DNA from: an uncultured Desulfomonile sp.
GTDB lineage: Bacteria > Desulfobacterota > Desulfomonilia > Desulfomonilales > Desulfomonilaceae
DNA length: 11,896 nt
Assembly (NCBI GenBank): GCA_937915285.1
Contig: CALDNG010000118.1
Location: 1-11,896, forward strand
Direction of reading: 5' to 3'
Part shown: positions 6,517 through 11,896 of the stretch, piece after piece
Layout: each line of letters starts with the position of its first letter
How positions within the stretch are numbered: the first letter of the stretch is position 1
Translations under genes and position numbers: made by a program
The notes under the pieces: model-generated
The model's database searches: none
What the model saw: only the letters and a program-made list of their open reading frames with translations
What the model was told of the DNA's origin: nothing

Positions 6517-6535
6517 GGCGCCGTTGACCGGCGCC
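6517..6535. repeat. GC-rich hairpin beyond the nrdJ stop
   Basis: GGCGCCG (6517-6523) and CGGCGCC (6529-6535) form a perfect seven-base stem with a TTGAC loop, 35 bases past the end of the minus-strand nrdJ gene. No T-tract follows on either strand. It may protect or end the nrdJ transcript. The rest of 6407-6570 shows nothing else. Confidence 0.42.
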
Positions 6536-6570
6536 TCGATGGTTATCCGGGACTTGTGCGCCGGTCCGGA

Positions 6571-9318
6571 TCATGAACATCCGCTGGTGGCGCCACAGTT
6601 AAGGCATTTGTAACAGGCTCCACTTCTCGTCATTATAGACCCGCATTCAAAACAGGCCGGAGCGTCCGACTGCGGCTTGAAAGCGTGTCCTGAACCCCTG
6701 GAAGCGATCTGTTTTACCGCCGGCGCGGCTGTAGCCGTGACATAGGTTCCGCCGGCGTCAACCTGTGTCGAATCCATGGGAGCCACAAGACCTGCTAAAC
6801 TCTGTCCCTCGCTATCCAGAAAACTCGTTCCGAGATACCTGAATATGTAATCAGTCAGGGATTTGGCATAGGGAACATTCGGATTGCTGGTGAATCCTGA
6901 AGGCTCGAATCTTACGTGAGAGAACTTGTTTACCAGGGCTTCCAGCGGAACGCCATACTGCAGGGCTATGGACGTAAGTGTGGCGATTGTGTCCATGAGG
7001 CCTGAAATGGTACTACCCTCTTTAGACATGCGGATGAAAATTTCCCCGACCTTGCCGTCTTCGTAAAATCCGGTATGGATGTATCCCTTGTGTCCAGCAA
7101 TCTCAAATTTGTGCCTGACGCTCTCGCATTCAACTGGCAGTCTTCTCCTGATTGGTCTTGGGACAGTGGGCTTTCTGGTCTCTGAGAGTTCCAGAGGCTG
7201 AGCGCCTTTACAGCCGTCACGGTACACCGTAATGGATTTCAGCCCTAGCTTCCAGGCCAGTCTGTATACTTTCTCTATATCTTCAACCGAGCAGTCACTC
7301 TGGAGGTTTACCGTCTTGGAAATGCCGCCTGATATAAATGGCTGGACGGCCGCCATCATCTTAACGTGTCCCTCCGGCTGTATGAAGCGGTCCCCGTTCA
7401 ATGGTTTGAAAGCGCAGTCAAAAACGGGCAGATGCTCAGGCTTGAGTTCTCCGACGCCTTCTATGGTTCCCCTCTCTTCTACTTGGGCGGTTATCCTGGA
7501 AATCTGATCGTTGTCGTAACCCAGGCGTTCCAGGGCATGTCCGATACGTCGGTTGACTATCGTTAACGATCCACCTCCGGAAAGCGACTTGTGCTTTACA
7601 AGAGCCAGTTCAGGCTCTATCCCGGTCGTGTCACAATCCATCATGAACGCTACAGTTCCTGTAGGGGCAACTGCGCTGACCTGGGAATTGGCGAAGCCAT
7701 GTCTGGCGCCTTGATCGATAACCTTGTCCCAAGTGTTTCTGGCTTTTTCCACCAGCTCTTCATCACCTTCCACGGTGGCAAGCGAGTAAGCGTAATCCCG
7801 ATGGTTTCTCATGACACGCATCATGGCGTTGCGGTTTTTGTCAAATTCCTTGAAAGGCCTGCGCACTGAAGCTATTTTGGCCGACTGACAATAGGCTTCA
7901 CCGGTCATGATAGCGGTTATCGCCCCGGCGTAATGTCTTGCTTCATCTGAGTCATAGGGCAAACCCAGGCTCATAAGCAGAGCGCCCAGATCGGCGAAAC
8001 CAAGACCGAGCGCGCGCATGTTACGGGCGTTCCTGGCAATGGCGGGGGTAGGGTAGGATGCCCTGTCCACCAGGATGTCCTGGGCTGTGGTCATTATGTC
8101 AACAGCATGACAAAACGCATCCGTATCGAACTTGCCGCCTGAATCAAGGAAGGACGTCAACCTTAATGAAGCGAGATTGCAGGCAGAATCGTCTACACCA
8201 AGGTATTCCGAACAAGGGTTTGAAGCTCGTATCGGCGCTGTCTCCGGGCATGTATGGGCCTTGTTGATTGTCGTGGAAAACTGGATTCCGGGGTCGCCGC
8301 AGATGTGGGCCGCCAATGCGATGGAATGCATGACGTCACGAGCCCTGTAAGTGTCAGCCACCTCTTCTGACAAAACAAACCTTGTCTCCCACTCACGGTC
8401 CTTTTCGTCCGCCTCCATGAAAGCGTCCGACAGTCGGACAGTGTGATTGGAATTCTGGAAAGCCACCGTGGAATATGCTTCGCCTTCAAAAGATCCGTCA
8501 AAGCCAGCCTCGATCAATGCTTTGGCCTTCTTTTCTTCCTTCGATTTGCATTCCACGAAGTTCAGAATGTCGGGGTGATCCACGTCGAGAATGGCCATTT
8601 TTGCGGCCCTTCTGGTTTTACCACCGGACTTGATGACTCCTGCTGAGGCGTCTGCGGCTTTCATGAAGGAAATGGGGCCGGACGCCGTTCCCCCTCCCTT
8701 GAGCGGCTCTCTCTCGGATCTCAGCCTGGAGAGGTTCACTCCCGAACCTGAGCCTCCCTTGAAAATGATACCTTCCTGGGTGTACCAGTGGAGTATCGAT
8801 TCCATGGTGTCGTCAACCCCAAGTATAAAACAGGCGGAACATTGTGGAACAGGCTCTATCCCGACGTTGAACCACACCGGACTGTTGAATGCCGCCTTCT
8901 GACTCAAAAGCATGGTAATCAGCTCATCCCTGAAAACCGATGTGTCCTGCTCCGAATCAAAATACCCCTGGTCAGCGCCCCATCTGGAGATCGTATCGCC
9001 TACCCTTGAAATTAGGTCTTTAACACTGCTTTCCCTCTCAGGTGTGCCTACTCTGCCGCGAAAGTATTTTGAGGACACTACCGTTACAGCCATGTCCGAC
9101 CAGAATGAAGGCGCTTCGATGTCGGTCTGTTCAAAGATCACATCTCCGGACGGGTTCTTGATGCAGGCGTGGCGTGGCGCCCAGTCGACCATTTCGAAAG
9201 GATCACAATCCTGTGTGGAGAAGAATCTGTCGAATTTAAGACCTTGAGAAGGATGGCTCATCAGTGATATCAGGCTCTCATCACTCGCGCCACTTGTCGA
9301 TGCTAGCTTGTCGCTCAT
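6571..9318 (-). CDS. nrdJ: Vitamin B12-dependent class II ribonucleotide reductase
   Basis: The 915-residue enzyme reduces ribonucleotides to deoxyribonucleotides using adenosylcobalamin, with no oxygen needed. The start ATG 9318 has TGGAG upstream. The catalytic set is visible by comparison with Thermotoga NrdJ: Asn367, Cys369 (thiyl radical) and Glu371 in SNPCSE, and the redox cysteines Cys163 (CSACFILG) and Cys380 (SACNLAS). Other barrel motifs are NSPVWFNVG (145-153), FKGGSGSGVNLSRLR (186-200), APTGTVAF (551-558) and KTVNLQSDCS (668-677). A TSCPD-type domain follows (about 728-830). The C-terminus is a cysteine-rich zinc-ribbon-like tail (889-914: CFEC, CYKCLNC, GCS), the usual electron-delivery end re-reduced by thioredoxin. 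It is longer than the core enzyme and shorter than the roughly 1200-residue alphaproteobacterial forms. No NrdR gene is nearby. All key residues are intact. Confidence 0.97.
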   Translation of the reverse strand: MSDKLASTSGASDESLISLMSHPSQGLKFDRFFSTQDCDPFEMVDWAPRHACIKNPSGDVIFEQTDIEAPSFWSDMAVTVVSSKYFRGRVGTPERESSVKDLISRVGDTISRWGADQGYFDSEQDTSVFRDELITMLLSQKAAFNSPVWFNVGIEPVPQCSACFILGVDDTMESILHWYTQEGIIFKGGSGSGVNLSRLRSEREPLKGGGTASGPISFMKAADASAGVIKSGGKTRRAAKMAILDVDHPDILNFVECKSKEEKKAKALIEAGFDGSFEGEAYSTVAFQNSNHTVRLSDAFMEADEKDREWETRFVLSEEVADTYRARDVMHSIALAAHICGDPGIQFSTTINKAHTCPETAPIRASNPCSEYLGVDDSACNLASLRLTSFLDSGGKFDTDAFCHAVDIMTTAQDILVDRASYPTPAIARNARNMRALGLGFADLGALLMSLGLPYDSDEARHYAGAITAIMTGEAYCQSAKIASVRRPFKEFDKNRNAMMRVMRNHRDYAYSLATVEGDEELVEKARNTWDKVIDQGARHGFANSQVSAVAPTGTVAFMMDCDTTGIEPELALVKHKSLSGGGSLTIVNRRIGHALERLGYDNDQISRITAQVEERGTIEGVGELKPEHLPVFDCAFKPLNGDRFIQPEGHVKMMAAVQPFISGGISKTVNLQSDCSVEDIEKVYRLAWKLGLKSITVYRDGCKGAQPLELSETRKPTVPRPIRRRLPVECESVRHKFEIAGHKGYIHTGFYEDGKVGEIFIRMSKEGSTISGLMDTIATLTSIALQYGVPLEALVNKFSHVRFEPSGFTSNPNVPYAKSLTDYIFRYLGTSFLDSEGQSLAGLVAPMDSTQVDAGGTYVTATAAPAVKQIASRGSGHAFKPQSDAPACFECGSIMTRSGACYKCLNCGATSGCS

Positions 9319-9392
9319 AACGTCTCCAGAATTTTAAGCAGGCCCAACTTTTTTAAGGCCGATGTTTTCAATGATGCTCGCTCAAGATACAT
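9315..9392 (-). CDS. Possible 25-residue ORF overlapping the nrdJ start
   Basis: ATG 9392-9390 opens a 25-codon frame (MYLERASLKTSALKKLGLLK and five more residues) whose TGA (9317-9315) overlaps the nrdJ ATG as ATGA. Such an overlap would allow translational coupling. The ribosome site before this ATG is poor, and a frame this short can occur by chance, so it is listed only as a candidate leader ORF. Confidence 0.2.
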   Translation of the reverse strand: MYLERASLKTSALKKLGLLKILETL

Positions 9393-9518
9393 GGCCCGGC
9401 CTGTCGGCTTTTAACAATATAGCTACCAATTCCCGCCGGCCAAGGTTTCCAGGTCTCCCCTACAAAAAGTTCATAGCAAGACACAAAAGGGTTCTGATCG
9501 TACGCTATGGTAATGATA

Positions 9519-9574
9519 TTAGTCGGACAACAACGTTTAGTCGCGCCGCCGTGGCCACACGAACCGGTTAGTCG
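9519..9574 (-). promoter_or_regulatory. Three CGACTAA heptamers upstream of nrdJ
   Basis: On the minus strand CGACTAA occurs at 9519-9525, 9537-9543 and 9568-9574, all in the same orientation (start spacing 18 and 31 bases). They do not match the NrdR box consensus. They are candidate binding sites for an unknown regulator of nrdJ. Confidence 0.3.
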
Positions 9575-9632
9575 TCATCCATCCCTGTGCCCTGTAATCC
9601 CCTACTCTGGAAATAAAAAAAGTATGGCGCTT

Positions 9633-9661
9633 TGGATAGCATTGAGCAGTCCAGCGGTCAA
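9633..9661 (-). promoter_or_regulatory. Weak candidate promoter for nrdJ
   Basis: TTGACC (9656-9661) and TATCCA (9633-9638) are 17 bases apart on the minus strand. The -35 is five of six, the -10 only three of six. Use of this promoter would give a leader of about 300 bases before nrdJ. Confidence 0.28.
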
Positions 9662-9703
9662 GCACTAATTAAAATATGTCAAAATGTGTTGTTAAATCAG
9701 GCC

Positions 9704-10270
9704 TTAAAAATCGTCCCACGCTCCCTGGAGGGTTTTGACCATTATTATAAGATCGTGAGTTTGTCCGTCGCGTCCCTTCACGTAGCCTCTCATGCGTGCC
9801 TGATGACCAAAATCGAGTTTCGTGGCCGCCTTTATGGCCGCATCCTGAACCTCTGACACCAGTTCAGCGGCAAGTTTTTCGACCCCTAGATCCATGGAGA
9901 ACTGTATGAGGCTCTCCAGCATAAGTGGACCAAGGCTTTTCCTGCGGTAATCAGGGTGAACCATTATCCTTACATGACCGATGTGTCTAAGGCATTCCGC
10001 TTCCGGCCTGTGAAGCTGTATACTGCCGACAATCCGGTCGTCGAGTAGATTTATCGCTACAACAGGTAATAAAATATTGTAATTCAAGCGACTGAACCAT
10101 CTGCTCAGGGCCACGGGGTCCGAAATGTCGTCACGTAAAAACCATTTCTCGTGATCGGGAATCTCAGAAAAAAAGGTCGCAAGAGAGTTTTCGTCAGACT
10201 TGGAAAGAGTCCTCACAACTATCGGAGTGTTGTCCTTTAATCTGAATTCTTTCTTGAAGTCTTCCAGCAT
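9704..10270 (-). CDS. GNAT-family N-acetyltransferase
   Basis: The product is 188 residues; the start ATG 10270 is preceded by AGGAGA at good spacing. The fold is a GNAT domain: beta strands at about 68-85 (LPVVAINL, IVGSIQLH) lead to the acetyl-CoA motif A at 100-120 (VRIMVHPDYRRKSLGPLML). In the pyrophosphate-binding R-x-x-G-x-G signature the first glycine is replaced by serine (RRKSLG). A helix and the strand VEKLAAELV (130-138) follow, then a C-terminal region KLDFGHQARMRGYVKGRDG like that of small-molecule or protein acetyltransferases. The acetyl acceptor cannot be told from sequence. It lies upstream of nrdJ on the same strand, 385 bases away, and is probably its own unit. Confidence 0.87.
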   Translation of the reverse strand: MLEDFKKEFRLKDNTPIVVRTLSKSDENSLATFFSEIPDHEKWFLRDDISDPVALSRWFSRLNYNILLPVVAINLLDDRIVGSIQLHRPEAECLRHIGHVRIMVHPDYRRKSLGPLMLESLIQFSMDLGVEKLAAELVSEVQDAAIKAATKLDFGHQARMRGYVKGRDGQTHDLIIMVKTLQGAWDDF

Positions 10271-10464
10271 GACAATTCTCCTATTGGTCCGAATGTAAAA
10301 AGTTCCAGTAGATGGCTAAAGGTAGCCTGGCCTGGCTGAGGCCTTAATAGTCCGTGAAAGCGAAAAAAAACTTCTCCGTCTGAGGTAGGTAAGGATGTTA
10401 TTATACCTCAACAGGGTCATCTCTCAAAGGATTTGACTCAGATTTAATTAAAAAAGAGGTTTGG

Positions 10465-10653
10465 ATGATGGAAGACAAGGAGAAACTCATACTGGATGAA
10501 ATGAAGAAGGCCGGCAAACCGGTCAGGCCCGGCGATGTGGCCAAGGCGGCGGGCGTTGACTCCAAGGAAGTCTCCAAAATTATTGACAGTCTGAAAAAGA
10601 AGGGCCTGGTCAATTCGCCCAAGCGATGTTATTACGCCCCGGTTGAAGATTGA
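10465..10653 (+). CDS. Small winged-helix DNA-binding protein (62 residues)
   Basis: Tandem ATG codons at 10465 and 10468 follow AGAGGT (10455-10460); either start fits and the product is 62 or 61 residues. The whole protein is one winged helix-turn-helix: helix 1 (about 4-15), helix 2 RPGDVAKAAGV (about 21-31), the recognition helix SKEVSKIIDSLKKKG (33-47), and a wing ending LVNSPKRCYYAP. The pattern is that of MarR/ArsR-like minimal domains. It has no ligand or dimerisation extension, so it probably relies on self-association or a partner. Similar mini-regulators occur in deltaproteobacteria, but their targets are unknown to me. The single cysteine at 55 lies in the wing. It stands alone between the GNAT gene (divergent) and mpl (same strand). 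Confidence 0.83.
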   Translation: MMEDKEKLILDEMKKAGKPVRPGDVAKAAGVDSKEVSKIIDSLKKKGLVNSPKRCYYAPVED

Positions 10654-10666
10654 ACATTCTAATTGC

Positions 10667-10702
10667 CCTGACGGTCACAAGTTGAAAATTAGGACTGTCA
10701 GG
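10667..10702 (+). repeat. Long-stem inverted repeat after the winged-helix gene
   Basis: CCTGACGGTC (10667-10676) pairs with GACTGTCAGG (10693-10702) with one G-U pair and a 16-base A/T-rich loop, 13 bases after the stop. There is no T-tract (TTAACC follows). It may be a weak terminator, an RNA-stabilising stem, or an operator of the neighbouring small regulator. Confidence 0.5.
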
Positions 10703-10782
10703 TTAACCTACTGACGCGTATCTAAAGTCTGTATGGACCGATTCCGGCGGCAAGGCCCATCTGTTGTTTTGTTCCACTGGCG

Positions 10783-10844
10783 TGATCCGTTGTGTTGGAC
10801 AAATCGTTGTGATCCTTGACATTGGGTCTTCTCGGTGTTAGCAA
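10783..10844 (+). promoter_or_regulatory. Possible mpl promoter region with CGTTGTG direct repeats
   Basis: A perfect TTGACA (10816-10821) is followed after 17 bases by TAGCAA (10839-10844), a poor -10. Just upstream, CGTTGTG occurs twice (10788-10794 and 10805-10811), each with TGATCC next to it. The promoter would start transcription almost at the mpl ATG, so it would need a very short leader. Confidence 0.25.
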
Positions 10845-10853
10845 CTTTTTCCC

Positions 10854-11896
10854 ATGATGGAAAATAACGGGACAAATCTACAGGACGCTTTGCCGGCGAA
10901 TCCAACTCACGTTCACCTTCTTGGTATAGCCGGTGTGGGAATGGTGGGGCTTGCCAGACTGTTCCTTACGGCAGGCGCCCGGGTGACAGGATCGGATCAG
11001 GCGGTTTATCCCCCGATGAGTGATCTCCTGGAACAGATGGGGATTGAACTCATGGAGGGTTACGGGCCGAAAAACCTGTTGTCCAAGCCTGATCTGGCAG
11101 TTGTGGGTAACGTAATCAGGTCGGACAATCCTGAAGCTCATGAACTCACACGTCGGTCCATTCCTTACACATCCATGGCCGGCGCCCTGGAACGATATTT
11201 CCTGGACGGAATGACCAGAGTGGTCGTTTGCGGAACACACGGAAAGACTACCCTTACGTCCATGATTTCGTGGATACTCTTTGACCAGGGGCTTGACCCA
11301 AGCTTTTTTATTGGCGGAATAGCCAACAATTTCGGATATAATAGTCGCTTGGGCAAGGGAGGGGTTTTCGTAGTCGAAGGTGACGAATATGACACCGCCT
11401 ATTTCGACAAAATCCCCAAGTTCCTTCATTACTCTCCTGACATCGCCATAGTGACATCCATAGAGTTCGATCACGCTGACATCTACCGTGACCTAAACCA
11501 AATAAAATCGCAGTTTGAATCGCTCCTGCGCAAGATGCCCGCAGAGGCCACGCTAATAGCGTGTTCAGATTATGCGGCAGTAGGTGAGGTTCTGACGAGC
11601 TGCGCCTGCGAAATACAGTCCTATGGTTTGGCTGATTCCACGGAATGGTCTATCGCAAACCTTTGCGACCATGCCAGTGGTTTGTCGTTCGAGATCCTGA
11701 GGAATGGCGAGTCGCAATGCAAGGGGACGCTGCCCGTATTCGGGGTTCACAATGCCCTCAACACACTGGCGGCCATATCCGCTGTCTCAAAGCTTGGGAT
11801 AACTCCGGAAAAGGCAATGAAGTCAATGGAGTCATTCAGTGGAGTCCAGAGACGTCAGCAGATATATGAACATCCCGCAGGAGTGACAATAATAGA
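10854..11896 (+). CDS. mpl: UDP-MurNAc:tripeptide ligase Mpl, C-terminus beyond right edge
   Basis: This Mur-ligase-family enzyme joins the recovered tripeptide L-Ala-gamma-D-Glu-meso-diaminopimelate to UDP-N-acetylmuramate for cell-wall recycling in the cytoplasm. The visible 347 residues contain the N-terminal Rossmann loop (HLLGIAGVGMVGLARLF, 21-37), the ATP P-loop GTHGKTT (127-133) and the Mpl-type segment EGDEYDTAYFDKIPKF (175-190) followed by EFDHADIY (204-211). That last pair separates Mpl from MurC. HNALNTLAA (299-307) and GVQRRQQI (330-337) mark entry to the third domain, cut by the window. An in-frame stop at 10839 makes ATG 10854 or 10857 the first possible starts. Neither has a Shine-Dalgarno site, and a TTG at 10890 follows AGGA, so the exact start is uncertain. 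The enzyme implies meso-DAP peptidoglycan. Confidence 0.93.
   Translation, partial: MMENNGTNLQDALPANPTHVHLLGIAGVGMVGLARLFLTAGARVTGSDQAVYPPMSDLLEQMGIELMEGYGPKNLLSKPDLAVVGNVIRSDNPEAHELTRRSIPYTSMAGALERYFLDGMTRVVVCGTHGKTTLTSMISWILFDQGLDPSFFIGGIANNFGYNSRLGKGGVFVVEGDEYDTAYFDKIPKFLHYSPDIAIVTSIEFDHADIYRDLNQIKSQFESLLRKMPAEATLIACSDYAAVGEVLTSCACEIQSYGLADSTEWSIANLCDHASGLSFEILRNGESQCKGTLPVFGVHNALNTLAAISAVSKLGITPEKAMKSMESFSGVQRRQQIYEHPAGVTII

Larger units (their letters stand above)
9319..9703 (-). other. 385-base nrdJ upstream region, no gene recognised
   Basis: This stretch between nrdJ and the GNAT gene holds no convincing protein gene apart from the doubtful mini-ORF at its end; the 69-codon plus-strand frame at 9362-9571 has odd composition and no start signal. 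Read toward nrdJ it contains a TTGACA (9677-9682), a better-spaced TTGACC/TATCCA pair (9633-9661), a T-rich run (about 9611-9620) that may end the GNAT transcript, three CGACTAA heptamers, and GGGGAGACCTGG (around 9453-9464) that partly matches a B12 box. A complete cobalamin riboswitch could not be built around it. Confidence 0.5.
9350..9710. repeat. 11-bp perfect inverted repeat flanking the nrdJ upstream region
   Basis: TTTTTAAGGCC (9350-9360) and GGCCTTAAAAA (9700-9710) are exact reverse complements and bracket nearly the whole gap. The right arm contains the GNAT stop codon. No target-site duplication is visible at the outer edges, so a small mobile element is not proven; the arms could pair in a read-through transcript. 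Confidence 0.45.

Noticed and set aside
9362..9571. 69-codon plus-strand frame in the nrdJ upstream region
   Set aside because: No convincing Shine-Dalgarno site, arginine-rich unstructured composition and no recognisable motif.
9319..9703. Complete cobalamin riboswitch upstream of nrdJ
   Set aside because: Only a partial B12 box was found; the other conserved helices and loops could not be located by eye.
9661..9703. NrdR box upstream of nrdJ
   Set aside because: The AT-rich ACACATTTTGACATAT stretch does not fit the symmetric NrdR consensus, and no second box at helical spacing was found.
10878..11474. 198-codon minus-strand frame opposite mpl
   Set aside because: It is antisense to the strongly conserved Mpl motifs and shows no domain of its own.

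Overview
The window reads as a chromosomal segment of an anaerobic or facultative bacterium with roughly 50% G+C. The best guess is a Desulfobacterota (deltaproteobacterial) lineage of the Syntrophobacter/Desulfomonile type. This is inferred from gene style: a B12-dependent class II ribonucleotide reductase, a CPWNRC-type radical SAM protein, a 62-residue winged-helix protein and an acyl-CoA crotonase. No rRNA or phylogenetic marker is present, so the placement is tentative. No prophage, insertion sequence, CRISPR array or defence island was seen.

Layout, left to right. A membrane-anchored protein runs off the left edge on the minus strand (1-278). Divergent from it is a 94-residue four-cysteine protein (494-778), then a radical SAM protein (986-2137) whose cluster motif is CX4CX2C. 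A bidirectional terminator (2150-2188) separates this from a convergent periplasmic S41/CtpA processing protease (2208-3518, minus). Divergent from the protease are a small bacterial-PH-like membrane protein (3630-4154), a YycJ/WalJ-like metallo-beta-lactamase-fold hydrolase (4277-5056) and a crotonase resembling delta3-delta2-enoyl-CoA isomerase (5187-5939), closed by a strong terminator (5996-6030).

The middle holds tRNA-Cys(GCA) on the minus strand with an encoded CCA and its own promoter. Divergent from it is a 36-residue ORF (6296-6406) that looks like a secreted peptide ending in CCIKEC. Next come the minus-strand NrdJ ribonucleotide reductase (6571-9318), its 385-base upstream region, and a minus-strand GNAT acetyltransferase (9704-10270). 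The right end carries a 62-residue winged-helix protein (10465-10653) and the first 347 codons of the murein-recycling ligase Mpl (10854 to the edge).

Most genes are single transcription units with gaps of 100-400 bases and frequent strand changes, so this is mainly housekeeping DNA: nucleotide reduction, envelope proteolysis, murein recycling and acyl-CoA metabolism. The least explained parts are the tiny cysteine-tailed peptide, the four-cysteine 94-residue protein, the non-standard radical SAM motif, and the NrdJ upstream region, which has an 11-bp flanking inverted repeat, three CGACTAA heptamers and a possible coupled mini-ORF. No clearly new multi-gene system is visible.
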